A DNA stretch of 64,000 nucleotides, taken from assembly GCA_963757395.1 (NCBI GenBank), contig CAVWRK010000010.1:372001-436000 (forward strand), written 5' to 3'. Shown one piece after another: positions 33,375 through 43,657 of the stretch. The stretch comes from DATAOG01 sp963757395 (GTDB taxonomy: Bacteria > Pseudomonadota > Alphaproteobacteria > Geminicoccales > Geminicoccaceae). Every line of letters starts with the position of its first letter. Position 1 is the stretch's first letter. The position numbers and the translations under genes were made by a program. The notes beneath the pieces were generated by a model that saw only the letters and a program-made list of their open reading frames with translations, was not told where the DNA came from and ran no database searches.

Positions 33375-36210
33375 CCCAGCTCCCCGACCTTGCCTTCCAG
33401 CTCCTCGACCTCCGGCCGCCGCCGGCCGTAGCCGGTTTCCTCCACGAGCCGCCTGGCCTCGGCGACGTGCTCGCGCGCTGTTTCCCGATCGCCCTCCGCG
33501 AGCGCGAGCCGGGCGTATTCGAGATGGGCATCGCACTGGAAGAGCCGCATTTCGCCGCGCTTTGCGGTCCACATAGCCTCGTCCAGATCGCGCTTGGTCC
33601 CGCGGAATTCGTTGGTCTCCCGGATATAAAGCCGCCCGCGCTAGCAGGCCGCTCGCGAGAAAGTCCTGCTGCCCTGCCTGACGCAGGCCATCGACCGCTT
33701 GGTCGAGCTGCGTCTCCGCCTCGCCGTAGTGCTGGAGCGACAGCGCCACTCGGCCGAGGCAGAGGTGATCAAGGGCGATGTCTAGCAGCGCATCGGAAGG
33801 GCCGCGCCACTTGAGGAATTCCTGCAGCCCGCTCGCGCACATCGATTGCGCGGCCCTGAGCGAGCAGCAGATCGCAATACTTGTAGCCCTGGAGCGAATA
33901 CAACTGCGGGTAGCGGGGCTCCTGTCCCTCCTGCACCGCCTCGGCCTCTTCGAACAAGGCTCGCGCGCGCTCTGCCTCTCCCGCCTGGTGCAGCGCATCG
34001 GCCCAGGTGGTGCGGTTGCACCGTGCGCAAGGAGACATCTTCGCTTCGGTCGGCAGAGCGACGCACGCCTCACCCATCGCCACCGCCTCGTCGACATCGC
34101 CGAGCGCCAGATGCAGCTCGGAGAGATTGCTGGCGCCTCTTGCGGCGTTCTGGCCAATCCTCTTGCGCGACTCCTGCGTTCAGCCCCGCCCGTATTGGCG
34201 CCACCGCCTCGCGGAGCCGCCCGAGCGCGCGGAGATCGGATGCCGGCTTGGTTCAGAAGCCAACGCTTGATTACCTTCTTTCAAGCTCTGCGACGGGCCT
34301 GCTCCACAGGGCGGATCGAAAAAGTTCGCAATCGCCGCCAGATCGGCACCGAACGCGCCAAGCTTCCTTAGGATGGTAGAAAACATTGATGCGGCGAATC
34401 CGCGCCCTATAGACTTCGTCGTAGCACCTCCTGATGCCGACCCGCTTGGCAGCCGTGATTGATCGCCTGGAACAGCGGCGCCATCTCGGGCAAGCGTGTC
34501 GGGCAGCGGCTCGGCGCTGTCCCGCAGATGCTCGTACAGCCGCCCGTGCCCCGCCCGCCACGCCTCCGGTTTTTCCGTCTTCAGCCGCTCCCCGAAATGC
34601 TCCCGCACCAACGGATGCGCGTCGATCTCGTCGGCGCGTGGTGGCTTTCAGGCGCGACGAGACCGATGTCCCGCAACTGGTCGAGAAGACGCAGCCAGTC
34701 CGCGTCCGACAGCTTGACCAGATGCTCGGTCAGCCGGCGAATCGCCGGGGGTCGACCTGAGCGCGTTAATGCAATCGCCGGTCGCGGGGCGGTCGAACAG
34801 TCGACGAGCAGACCCAGCAGCTCCAGGCGGGGCCTTCGCCAAGGCGACGGCGAAGGCCTCCATCACCCGGCGGGGATGGCGGCCCTGATCGACGGGAACG
34901 TCGAGGATCCGGGACCTCACTGGCGTGGCCGAATGTGATGGCCCGGGATGCCACGCAGCTAGCTCCGAGCAGGTTGATCGCGAGCGCGTGGTTGCCGAAA
35001 TCGCGTGTCGCCTGCTCCAGCTCGGCATCGGTACCGCGCACGCCCGAGCGATCCGAGCAAGGCACGGCCGGCCTCGGCGGAAAGTTGCGCCAGGTATCTG
35101 CGCCAGCGTCGTCTCGGGAAAGTCGGCCAGCTCCTTGACCGGCTCGCGCGTGGTGATGACGAAAAGCCCGGCGTTGTCGCCGCGCGAGCTCCTCGACGCA
35201 GCCTCTGCAGCGCTCGGGTCCTTGATGCCCTGGTGGCGGTCCTGGAGCGGCTCCAGCCCATCGAGGATCAGGAGCGCTCTTCTCCTGCCGCATCGAGATC
35301 GGCCAGCCGCTCGCCCTTGGCCCAAGCCGAACCCGGCCGTCGGGTCTTCGATCGCCGAACCAGCGTCAGCGCTTCGGCGACGAACTCGATCGGCCGAGGT
35401 CACGCGCTCGTTGGTGCCCTGGCTGTAGAACGACCAGGCGAAGACCCGCCGTGGCGCCGCGAAAATTGTCCTGCGCGAAGGCACTCGCACCACTTGCTTG
35501 ACCAGCGTCGATTTGCCGACCCCGCCCCAGGCGACCAGCGAGATGACATTGATCTTGCCGTTGCTCCCACGTGTCGCTCGAGCAGGTTGAGCTCGTCATC
35601 GCGGCCGAACAGGTGCGTAGCCGACTGGCGGCAGGCGAGTGATGTCGACCGCCACGGGCTCGGGCCGAGCCGTATGCTTGGGTGCCAGGGCTCTGGGGTC
35701 GCGGGTTTCGAGGTACTTGCAGATCTCCTCGTTGACCTCGGCGAAGACCGCATCCTGTTGTCATTGCGGCAGTGCCGAACGATCGGCCGTCATCGCTCGG
35801 GCGCATCTGCAGCGCCGTCAGCCAGTGGAACCGCGCTCCCAGTCGCATGGCCGGATAGGACGGGCACAGCATCAAGCCGTCGCGTCGCGGCGCTCCAGCA
35901 GCGGAGTGACCTCCTCGCGCAGTGCAGAACTCGAACGTAAGGAAATTCGGGCGAGATCAGGCAAGATCGCGACCGCGCAACCATCCAGGCGTTCGACGAT
36001 CTCGGCGAACCAGTCCTGCCGGCGCCGATATAGCGATCGTGCCACTGCTCAGCAGGCTGGCCGGCTCCGCAATCTCGAGATGCGGCAGGAAATCGATCCT
36101 TCCACGCTTCGTCGCGATGGCTGTAGCTGACGAAGACCTCGGGCAGCTCGGCGGAAGGTCGCTGGTCGGGCCATGGCTCAAATCCGGCCCGGTTGCGATC
36201 GGAAGTTGAT
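33371..36210 (-). pseudogene. TIR-STAND NTPase-TPR gene, multiply frameshifted
   Basis: Reading the minus strand across frames gives, in order: a TIR start EVFVSYSHRDEAWKDRF (about 36087-36145); a STAND/AAA P-loop WGGVGKSTLVKQVV (about 35490-35535); Walker B ALLILDGLEPLQDRHQGIKD (about 35235-35285); VITTREPVKELADFPETTLA; later helical TPR-like parts such as LDHLCLGRVALSLQHYGEAE (33710-33780) and a final frame LEYARLALAEGDRETAREHV ending at 33371. At least six frame changes and several stops separate these blocks, so no full protein is possible as given. Such TIR-STAND proteins are known antiphage sensors that degrade NAD on activation; that role is family knowledge. Confidence 0.7.
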
Positions 36211-36364
36211 CGACCACGTCAGAGAGCCATATCTGAGGGGGTAGGGCAAGCGGTCCGAGCCAGGCCATGGCGCGCATGCGCCAGAAGTGACGCATCAAGG
36301 CGACGGCACGAGGGTGGAGGCTAGGTGGAGACGGTCTTGAGATTGATCCATTTTCTGGATTCAA

Positions 36365-36800
36365 AGGATGAGAAGTACATGCAGATAGTTACTATAACAC
36401 GTTGTCAATAAATAGTAATATATATTGACACCATATTAAATGTATAAACGGACTCAACCTAAACGTTGGCTCCAGAGCTTGATCGCTTGGCGGTGATGGC
36501 TAGCCGGAAGACGATTATGCTCCACATCTCTGTTTTGAATGCGTCACCCATGCGCCAGTGTATAATGAATCATGCCGCATTTCTGACGCATGCCACGTTG
36601 AGTGGCACGATCAATTCAGAACGTCTGGGCGCTTTCATCTGAGGTTGTCTTTCAGGAGAAAATCAAAAACATGAATCTACAGGAGAATTGTGGCGGTTGC
36701 ACTTATAGAGCTCAAGCGTACTAGGTGATAATCGCTCGATTCTCTGGCATCGTCGATCTTGATCCATCATCAATCGTGGAGCCTGTGTGATTGACCTGGA
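36365..36800. other. AT-rich intergenic DNA
   Basis: From about 36370 to 36700 the sequence is clearly richer in A/T than its surroundings (for example TTGTCAATAAATAGTAATAT at 36404-36423). No open frame with a ribosome site or a recognisable product was found. It follows the decayed TIR-STAND gene and may be the edge of the acquired segment; promoters for either side may lie here. Confidence 0.5.
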
Positions 36801-36836
36801 GGACGTTTGCGAGACCGCCAGGCGCGGCGAGGGGAC

Positions 36837-36850
36837 TTGACCCAGGTCAA
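36837..36850. promoter_or_regulatory. FNR/FixK-type box upstream of ppsA
   Basis: TTGAC-CCAG-GTCAA, a perfect 5-bp inverted repeat with a 4-base spacer, 63 bases before the ppsA start. It fits the FixK/FnrL consensus of alphaproteobacteria and so predicts oxygen-responsive control of ppsA. Confidence 0.6.
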
Positions 36851-36913
36851 TGACCGGCGGCTGTGTCGAGCCGAGGTTGCCGCCGCGATCCAAAAAGTGG
36901 GAAAGGGTAAGTC

Positions 36914-39355
36914 ATGGCCGAGCCCGCCTATGTCCGTTGGTTCTCCGACATCTCGTATGCCGACGTGCCGCTGGTGGGCGGCAAGAACGCCTCGCTCGGC
37001 GAGATGTACCGGGAGCTCGTGCCGCTCGGCGTGCGCCAGGCCAACGGCTTTGCGATCACGGCGCAGGCGTTTCGCGACGCGCTCACCCAGGCGAATGCAT
37101 GGGAAAAGCTGCATGCGGAGCTGGACCGGCTCGACAAGACCGACACCAAGGCCCTCTCCCGCGCCGGCGCCCGCTGCCGCGAGATCGTCTACGCCGCGGG
37201 CCTGCCCGAGGGGGCGCGCGAGCAGGTGTTGAGCGCCTGGCGCCAGCTGGTCGAGACCTATGGCGAGGACCTGTCGGTCGCGGTGCGCAGCTCGGCCACG
37301 GCCGAGGATCTGCCGACCGCGAGCTTTGCCGGCCAGCACGACACCTACCTGAACGTCCGCGGCGAGGAGATGGTGCTGGAGGCGATCCGGCGCTGCAACG
37401 CGTCCTTGTTCACCGACCGGGCGATCTCGTACCGGATCGACAAGGGGTTCGACCATTTTCAGGTGGCGCTCTCGGCCTGCGTCCAGAAGATGGTGCGCTC
37501 CGACCTGGCCGCCGCCGGGGTAATCTTCTCGATCGATACCGAGACCGGGTTCCAGGATGCGGTCTTCATCACCGGCGCCTGGGGCTTGGGCGAGAACGTC
37601 GTCCAGGGGGCGGTCGACGTCGACGAGTTCTATGTCCACAAGCCCACCTTCCGGCAGGGTTTCCGGGCGGTGCTGAGGCGCACGCTCGGCGCCAAGAAGA
37701 TCAAGATGGTCTATGCCGAAGGCCGCACGCGCGAGCCGACCCTGAACAAGCCGACCTCGAAGGAGGAGCGCGAGCGTTTCTGCCTGAGTGACGCCCAGGT
37801 GCTGACGCTTGCCGACTACGCGCTCAAGATCGAGGACCACTACAGCGGGCGCAGCGGGCACTTCACGCCGATGGACATCGAATGGGCGCTCGATGGCCTC
37901 GACCACGAGCTGTACATCGTCCAGGCGCGGCCCGAGACGGTCGCCTCGCAGCGGAAGGGGACGGTGCTCGAGGAATATCACGTCACGGGCGGGGGCAAGG
38001 TGCTGGTCGAGGGTCGCGCGGTCGGCACCAAATGCGCGCAGGGGAGGGTCCGGATCGTCAAGGACGGCCGCCATCTGTCTGAGTTCCGCCCGGGCGAGGT
38101 GCTGGTCGCCGACACCACGACGCCCGACTGGGAGCCGGTGATGAAGACCGCGGCCGCGATCGTCACCAACCGCGGCGGCCGGACCTGCCATGCCGCGATC
38201 GTCGCCCGCGAGCTCGGGATCCCGGCGGTGGTCGGCACCGACCACGGCACCCGGTCCCTCGAGACCGGCCAGCAGGTCACGGTCGCCTGCGCCGAGGGCG
38301 ACATCGGCCGGGTCTATGAGGGCAGCGTCCCGTTCGAGATCGAGACCACCGACCTGCGCACGGTCGAAAAACCCAAGACCCACATCATGGTCAACCTCGG
38401 CAATCCCGAGCTCGCGTTCCAGACCAGCTTCCTCCCCAACGACGGCGTCGGCCTCGCCAGGCTCGAGTTCATCATCAACGAGTACATCAAGGCGCACCCG
38501 CTGGCACTGCTCCATCCGGACCGGATCGCGGAAGAGACGGAGCGTGCGCAGGTTCTCGACATGATCAAGACTTACCCGAGCGGGCGCGAGTTCTTCATCG
38601 AGCGGCTGTCGGAAGGGGTCGGGACGATTGCCGCGGCGTTCTGGCCCAAGCCCGTGATCGTGCGTCTGTCCGACTTCAAGACCAACGAATACGCCGCGCT
38701 GATCGGCGGCCGCGCGTTCGAGCCGCACGAGGAGAACCCGATGCTCGGCTTCCGCGGCGCCTCGCGCTATGCCCATCCGGCCTACCGCGAGGCCTTCGCG
38801 CTCGAATGCGCCGCGATGCGCCGGGTGCGGACCGAGATGGGGCTCAAGAACCTCAAGATCATGATCCCGTTCTGCCGCCGTCTCGACGAAGCCGACAAAG
38901 TTCTTGCAGTCATGGCCGAGGAGAATCTCCGACGTGGCGACGACGGGCTCGAGGTCTATGTAATGTGCGAGATCCCGAACAACGTCATTTTGATCGACGA
39001 GTTCTCGAAGCGCTTCGATGGCTTCTCGATCGGCTCGAATGACCTGACCCAGCTGACGCTCGGCGTCGACCGCGACAGTGAGATGGTCGCCTTCGACTTC
39101 GACGAGCGCGATCCCGGCGTGCTCGCGTTGCTCAAGCAGGCGGTCGAAGGCGCCAGGCGCAACGGCCGCCATTCCGGGATCTGTGGCCAGGCGCCCTCGG
39201 ACTATCTCGAGATCGCGAAATACCTGGTCGAGCTCGGCATCGACTCGATGAGCCTGACCCCGGACAGCGTGCTCAAGACCATGCGCGCGGTGGTCGAGCT
39301 GGAAAGGCAGCTCGGCCGCGAGGTCCGGGCGCCCGAGGCCGCGGCCGCGGCGTAG
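36914..39355 (+). CDS. ppsA: Phosphoenolpyruvate synthase
   Basis: Converts pyruvate, ATP and water to PEP, AMP and phosphate; gluconeogenic. An 813-residue protein of normal length. The N-terminal ATP-binding domain has LVGGKNASLGEMYRELVPLG and VAVRSSATAEDLPTASFAGQ; the central phosphohistidine swivel has the catalytic His in TNRGGRTCHAAIVARELGIP; the C-terminal PEP/pyruvate barrel has LGFRGASRYAHP, FSIGSNDLTQLTLGVDRDSE and the Cys in GICGQAPSDY. GGAAAGGG lies before the ATG. An FNR/FixK-like palindrome at 36837 suggests induction under low oxygen. The gene stands alone. Confidence 0.97.
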   Translation: MAEPAYVRWFSDISYADVPLVGGKNASLGEMYRELVPLGVRQANGFAITAQAFRDALTQANAWEKLHAELDRLDKTDTKALSRAGARCREIVYAAGLPEGAREQVLSAWRQLVETYGEDLSVAVRSSATAEDLPTASFAGQHDTYLNVRGEEMVLEAIRRCNASLFTDRAISYRIDKGFDHFQVALSACVQKMVRSDLAAAGVIFSIDTETGFQDAVFITGAWGLGENVVQGAVDVDEFYVHKPTFRQGFRAVLRRTLGAKKIKMVYAEGRTREPTLNKPTSKEERERFCLSDAQVLTLADYALKIEDHYSGRSGHFTPMDIEWALDGLDHELYIVQARPETVASQRKGTVLEEYHVTGGGKVLVEGRAVGTKCAQGRVRIVKDGRHLSEFRPGEVLVADTTTPDWEPVMKTAAAIVTNRGGRTCHAAIVARELGIPAVVGTDHGTRSLETGQQVTVACAEGDIGRVYEGSVPFEIETTDLRTVEKPKTHIMVNLGNPELAFQTSFLPNDGVGLARLEFIINEYIKAHPLALLHPDRIAEETERAQVLDMIKTYPSGREFFIERLSEGVGTIAAAFWPKPVIVRLSDFKTNEYAALIGGRAFEPHEENPMLGFRGASRYAHPAYREAFALECAAMRRVRTEMGLKNLKIMIPFCRRLDEADKVLAVMAEENLRRGDDGLEVYVMCEIPNNVILIDEFSKRFDGFSIGSNDLTQLTLGVDRDSEMVAFDFDERDPGVLALLKQAVEGARRNGRHSGICGQAPSDYLEIAKYLVELGIDSMSLTPDSVLKTMRAVVELERQLGREVRAPEAAAAA

Positions 39356-39358
39356 CCC

Positions 39359-40267
39359 TCAATCGAGCCAGGGCGGCGCTGCGTCCGAGCTCGCGAAGCA
39401 GACGATCGCCGCGATGCCTTCGGGGACCGCGACGACGACCACGCCCGGTGCGGCGTCGCGGGCCTCGAGGCCGCCCGCCCGCAGCGCCGAGCGGGTCGCC
39501 GCCAGATCGTCGCTGGTCACCGCGAATGCCGCCATGAATGGCGGCAAGGGCAGGGTGGTCCCTGGAAACAAGCGGGCGAGGCGTCCCTGATCGACGAAGG
39601 CAATCCGACCCCGGTCCAGCTCCAGGAGCCAGCCGCGGGTCGCCGCCCGACCGACGAACCGGCCGAAGCGTTCGGCCGCCTCGGCGGGATCCTCGACACA
39701 GATCAGGACGTCGGTGAGCGCCCGGGCGCGGTTCGGCTGCTCCAGCCAGCGCTGTTGCCAGACCAGCTCGGGCGTGCGCTGCCGGCAGAACTGGATGCGG
39801 CCTTCGGGCATGGTGCCGGGTGGCACGCGCACCACGGAGAACTGCGCCAGGCCATGGCTTGCCGGCGTCTCGACGGTGCGCTCGAGCCCGATCACCGGCT
39901 GTGGCGCGAAGCCGGAGCGGGCGAGATGATCATGGCTCGCTTCGGCATCGCTGGTCCCGAAGGCGATCAGATGCAGGCCGGCATACCGACGAATTGCCTG
40001 GCGGAGCTGGCTGGCGACCGGCGTGTCGGCGATCGGGGCCAGGATCTCGACGTAGCCCTCGGCCAGCATCGCCAGGCGATTGGCGGTGCCGGCCGGGACC
40101 AGCGGCTCTCCCGGCGCCAGTCGGTGGCGCTGCGGCGAGAAGGGCGTGAGGCGAAAGCCGAGACGCTCGAACGCCCGCGCCGCCCGCGCCATCTCGGGCA
40201 CGAACAGGCCGACATGGTCGAGCACGACCTCGCCCAGGCCCGGGACGTTGGCGCCGGCAGTGGCCAT
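39359..40267 (-). CDS. VOC-family (glyoxalase-like) protein
   Basis: A 302-residue protein with a two-module VOC layout. The first module begins EVVLDHVGLFVPEMARAARA, FERLGFRLTPFSPQRH and contains MLAEGYVEILAPIADTPVAS; the second half holds VLICVEDPAEAAERFGRFVG. The metal-ligand His in DHVGLF and Glu in YVEILAP are present. It resembles glyoxalase_3-type domains with unknown substrate. The start overlaps the stop of the enolase-superfamily gene by one base (TGATG), making it the last gene of a six-gene operon. It may open or isomerise an intermediate of that pathway. Confidence 0.8.
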   Translation of the reverse strand: MATAGANVPGLGEVVLDHVGLFVPEMARAARAFERLGFRLTPFSPQRHRLAPGEPLVPAGTANRLAMLAEGYVEILAPIADTPVASQLRQAIRRYAGLHLIAFGTSDAEASHDHLARSGFAPQPVIGLERTVETPASHGLAQFSVVRVPPGTMPEGRIQFCRQRTPELVWQQRWLEQPNRARALTDVLICVEDPAEAAERFGRFVGRAATRGWLLELDRGRIAFVDQGRLARLFPGTTLPLPPFMAAFAVTSDDLAATRSALRAGGLEARDAAPGVVVVAVPEGIAAIVCFASSDAAPPWLD

Positions 40268-41391
40268 CAGCCGAGCCGCAGCGTCGTGTACCTGGCGAGC
40301 CGGTCCTCGTCGACCTCGACGCCAAGGCCCGGGCCGGAGGGTACCTGGACCTTGCCGTTCGCGATCGGAAACGGCTCGCTCAGCAGATCTTCAGTCAGGA
40401 AAAACCGCGCCTGGTAGAACTCGCAGCCGAGCGCGATGTTGGGGGTCGCCGCGATCAGCTGGGCGCCCGCGGCGTGGCCGAGGCCGCTCTCGAACATGTC
40501 GCCGCCGTAGCAGACGATGCCGGCCGCCTGCGCGATCGCCGCGACGGCGCGGGCGCGAAGGGCGCCGCCGTGCTTCATGACCTTGATGCTGACCAGATCG
40601 GCCGCCCGCGCCGCCACCACGCGGAGCGCATCGGCCGGCGTGAACACGCTCTCGTCCGCCATGATCGGGGTGTCGAGCGCCTGCGTGATCGCCGCCATCG
40701 CCGCGATCTGATCGGCCGGTACAGGCTGCTCGATGAACGTCGGGAAAAACGCCTCGACCTCCTTCAGCCGCCGGATCGCGTCCCAGGGCTCGAGGCCCTG
40801 ATTGTAGTCGACCCGGAGGTCGACGTCGTCCGGCAGCTCGTTGCGAAACCGCTCCAGGCGCGCAAGGTCGGCCCGGTGGCCGGCGAAGCCGGTCTTGACC
40901 TTGAACAGGCGGATGCCCTCGGCATAGAGCGCCTTGGCGATCGCGACGTCCTCGGCGAGGTCGGGCTGGGCGAGCGAGAAGCTGAGCGGGATCTCTTCGC
41001 GGACGCGGCCGCCCAGAAGATCCGCGACCGAGACGCCGAGCGCCTTGCCCTTGATGTCGAAGAGCGCCGCCTCGAGCGCCGCCTTGGCCTCGGGATGGCC
41101 GACGACCAGCCGGTCGGCCTGTCCGAGCAGGGCCTCGATCCGGAACGGGTCGGCGCCGATCAGCAGCGGGCGCAGATGGACGTGGAGCGCCGCCGCGGTT
41201 GCCTCGGCGGTGCCGGTGAAGACCGGCCAGGGTGCCGCCTCGCCGAAGCCCGTGATGCCGGCATCGGTCTCGAGCCGCAAGACGACGTTGGTGACCGCAT
41301 CCTGGACGTCGCCGACCCCATGCCGGCGCTTCATCCGGACCGGCAGACGGACGGTCGAGACCGTGAGCGCGCTGATCCGGAGGCCGCTCAC
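40267..41391 (-). CDS. Mandelate racemase/muconate cycloisomerase-family enzyme
   Basis: A 374-residue enolase-superfamily enzyme. Visible active-site pattern of the MLE subgroup: KVK in LFKVKTGFAGHRADLARLER, metal ligands D in DLRVDYNQGLEPW, E in FPTFIEQPVPADQ, D-E in IMADESVFTP, and the second lysine in DLVSIKVMKHGGA. It abstracts an alpha-proton from a carboxylate and racemises, cycloisomerises or dehydrates it. GTG 41391 overlaps the preceding stop (GTGA). It has upstream neighbours of aspartate-dehydrogenase and PrpD type and a dicarboxylate-like transporter. The substrate cannot be named. Confidence 0.88.
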   Translation of the reverse strand: MSGLRISALTVSTVRLPVRMKRRHGVGDVQDAVTNVVLRLETDAGITGFGEAAPWPVFTGTAEATAAALHVHLRPLLIGADPFRIEALLGQADRLVVGHPEAKAALEAALFDIKGKALGVSVADLLGGRVREEIPLSFSLAQPDLAEDVAIAKALYAEGIRLFKVKTGFAGHRADLARLERFRNELPDDVDLRVDYNQGLEPWDAIRRLKEVEAFFPTFIEQPVPADQIAAMAAITQALDTPIMADESVFTPADALRVVAARAADLVSIKVMKHGGALRARAVAAIAQAAGIVCYGGDMFESGLGHAAGAQLIAATPNIALGCEFYQARFFLTEDLLSEPFPIANGKVQVPSGPGLGVEVDEDRLARYTTLRLG

Positions 41392-42221
41392 GAGCCGACC
41401 TGCACCGGTGCGACCAGCGCCCGCAGCGCCGCCATGATGCTTGGTGCCACCGCGCGCGAGGTGCGTGGATTGGTCGCCGACGGCCGGTTGCGGCTGGTCA
41501 GGCTGAGCTGGATGTCGGCCGCGTCGACCTCGACCTGGTGCACCGCGCCCGCCACGTCCGGGTCGGCAACCACCAGAACCTCGGTCCGGTCCAGACCGAT
41601 GCCGGCGAGGCTCAAGGTGACCGCGACGTTGAAGTGCTTGGGAAAGGCGAGCGCCGCCTCGCGCGCCGTGCCGGCAAAGACTTGCACGGGCCTGCTGATC
41701 GGCTGCGTGAAGTCGAAGCCACGCTCGCGAACATAGGCTTCGCGGACCAGCGAGTCCGGCCGGATGCGCGAGGTGAGCTTCAGGCTCCTGATCTCGCCCT
41801 CGGCGGCGGCGCGGATCGCGTCCAGCCCCGGCAAGGCGCCGGTCGCGACCTTGATGCGGCCGCCGTGGACGCCCGCCCAGTCCAGGACCTCCGGATGGGC
41901 CGCGAGCCCGCCGACGCTGACCGGCACCAGGACCTTGCCGGCGGCCAGCGCGGCCCGCGCGATCTCGGGCAAGGCGTCGCCGGTCGCGCACTCCACGATC
42001 ACGTCGGCATGGGCCGGCAGCTCGGCGACCGGCAGGACCAGGGGCGGCGGCTCGAGGCCGGCGGCGTTGCGCCTTGCCTTGTCGAGATCGCGCGCCGAGA
42101 CCGCCGTAAGCCTTGCCGCCGGGATTACCCCCGCAGTCAGCCGGCGGGCCAGCTCCTGCCCGACCGTACCGAAGCCCGCGAGCGCCACCCGCATCGGTTT
42201 TTCCACCGAGAAAGACGTCAT
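41388..42221 (-). CDS. L-aspartate dehydrogenase-like (DUF108) NAD(P) enzyme
   Basis: A 277-residue Rossmann enzyme. MRVALAGFGTVGQELARRLT gives the GxGxxG site; VIVECATGDALPEIARAALA and VLVPVSVGGLAAHPEVLDWA followed by IKVATGALPGLDAIRAAAEG match aspartate dehydrogenase/DUF108 proteins, which interconvert aspartate and iminoaspartate. A second domain with FPKHFNVAVTLSLAGIGLDR completes the fold. It overlaps neighbours by 4 bases on both sides. NAD biosynthesis genes (nadA, nadC) are not adjacent, so a catabolic use within this operon is more likely than quinolinate synthesis. Confidence 0.85.
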   Translation of the reverse strand: MTSFSVEKPMRVALAGFGTVGQELARRLTAGVIPAARLTAVSARDLDKARRNAAGLEPPPLVLPVAELPAHADVIVECATGDALPEIARAALAAGKVLVPVSVGGLAAHPEVLDWAGVHGGRIKVATGALPGLDAIRAAAEGEIRSLKLTSRIRPDSLVREAYVRERGFDFTQPISRPVQVFAGTAREAALAFPKHFNVAVTLSLAGIGLDRTEVLVVADPDVAGAVHQVEVDAADIQLSLTSRNRPSATNPRTSRAVAPSIMAALRALVAPVQVGS

Positions 42222-43657
42222 CGGCCGCCCTCAGCGCCTTCGACCGGCGCCCGGAGCAAATCCGCGTAGCTCCGGAGCTCGGCCGCCGCGGGCAGCGCCC
42301 GGATGGCGCCCTTCAGCGCCGCAGCGCGCGCCGCCGATCCGATGCCCGCGAGCAGCGCGTCGGACTTCGCCTCGACCTCGGCGGCGCTCATCGGCGCCTC
42401 GGGATAGCCGCGCGCGATGTCGTTCCGCCGCCGGAAGGTCTGTCCGGAGCGCGTGCGCAGCTCGAGCTCGGTCGCATAAGCCTCGGGAAACGCGGCCTCG
42501 AGCGCGCCGTCGTCAGCCTCGACCCGGACGCGCAGGGCGAGATCCCGGACCAGCGGATCGGTCTCACGCCGGTCGACGAACAGATCGGCGACCTCGATGC
42601 GGCCGCTCACGAGCGCGACCGCGAGCACATATTGGGCGCAATGGCTCTTCAGCGGGTTGGCATCGATGCAGTGCACGCCCGAGCGGGCAAAACGCATCAC
42701 GATTTCTTCCACGTCCTCGGCCCGCAAGTCCCGGTCCCGGACCAGCTCGAACAGCGCATCGAGCGCCGGATGCAGGAAGGAAACACAAGGATAAGGCTTG
42801 ATCGCGAGCTCGGTGATCCCGTCAAAGCGGCGCCCGAGATCCCGGGTCAAGAGGTCCGGGCGCGGGCTGCGGCTGAAGGCCTTGAAGACGCTGTGACCAT
42901 GGTCGAAGACCGCCCGCGGCCCGCCGAAGCCCTCGGCCGCGAGCAGGGCCGCGGTGACCCCGTTGCGCGCCGCCATGCCCATCTGGAACGGCCGCGAGTT
43001 CTCGCTCGGATCGCTCTCCCAGGCCATCAGGCCCGAGGCCTGGCAGGCGGCAAGCCCGAGCGCCCGGATCACCGCCTCCGCGTCCAGGCCTTGCAGATGG
43101 CAGGCGGCGGCCGCGGCCCCGAAGCCGCCGCAGACCGCCGACGGATGAAAGCCGAGCGCATATTGCGCGGCCGGCCCGAGCGCCATCGAGACCCGGTACT
43201 CGACCTCGCAGCCGAGCGCCACCGCCGCCAGAAAATCGCGCCCGCTCGCGCGGGCCCGCTCGCCGGCCGCGAGCGCCGCCGGGATCATCACCGCGATCGG
43301 ATGCAAGATCGCCTCGGGGTGATGGGGCTCGAAATCGCAGGCGTAGCCCATCGTGCCATTGGCGAGCGCCGCGTGCACCGCGCCGGTTTTGAAATTCTGG
43401 CCGACCACGCTCGCTTCGGGCGCGCCGCCTTGCGCCCGGACGAACGCCGCGATCCGCCGCCCGGTCGACCAGGCCGGATTGGCGGCCGCCAGCAGGCAGG
43501 CGCTGCCGTCCAGCACCAGCTCGAGCATTCGCGCCGCGACGGCGGCCGGCAGGTCGTCCGCCCGGAAGGCCGCGACGAAGTCGGCGAGCGCCTCGGTCAG
43601 GGGGGCTTTGCTGATCGCTCTCGGAGACCGAGGCCGTGCCTCTCCGGGCTCAGTCAA
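42218..43657 (-). CDS. MmgE/PrpD-family protein
   Basis: A 479-residue protein of the 2-methylcitrate dehydratase superfamily. N-terminal helices ALADFVAAFRADDLPAAVAA; conserved blocks NGTMGYACDFEPHHPEAILH, YALGFHPSAVCGGFGAAAAA, LAIKPYPCVSFLHPALDALF and SGVHCIDANPLKSHCAQYVL. PrpD-type enzymes dehydrate tricarboxylates; homologues include itaconate- and cis-aconitate-acting enzymes. The stop region overlaps the aspartate-dehydrogenase-like gene and the start overlaps the TRAP permease. No prpB or prpC is present, so propionate catabolism by the methylcitrate cycle is not supported. Confidence 0.88.
   Translation of the reverse strand: MTEPGEARPRSPRAISKAPLTEALADFVAAFRADDLPAAVAARMLELVLDGSACLLAAANPAWSTGRRIAAFVRAQGGAPEASVVGQNFKTGAVHAALANGTMGYACDFEPHHPEAILHPIAVMIPAALAAGERARASGRDFLAAVALGCEVEYRVSMALGPAAQYALGFHPSAVCGGFGAAAAACHLQGLDAEAVIRALGLAACQASGLMAWESDPSENSRPFQMGMAARNGVTAALLAAEGFGGPRAVFDHGHSVFKAFSRSPRPDLLTRDLGRRFDGITELAIKPYPCVSFLHPALDALFELVRDRDLRAEDVEEIVMRFARSGVHCIDANPLKSHCAQYVLAVALVSGRIEVADLFVDRRETDPLVRDLALRVRVEADDGALEAAFPEAYATELELRTRSGQTFRRRNDIARGYPEAPMSAAEVEAKSDALLAGIGSAARAAALKGAIRALPAAAELRSYADLLRAPVEGAEGGR

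Noticed and set aside
36770..39172. 800-codon open frame antisense to ppsA
   Set aside because: Lies wholly opposite a confident gene, low-complexity composition and no ribosome site or family motif.
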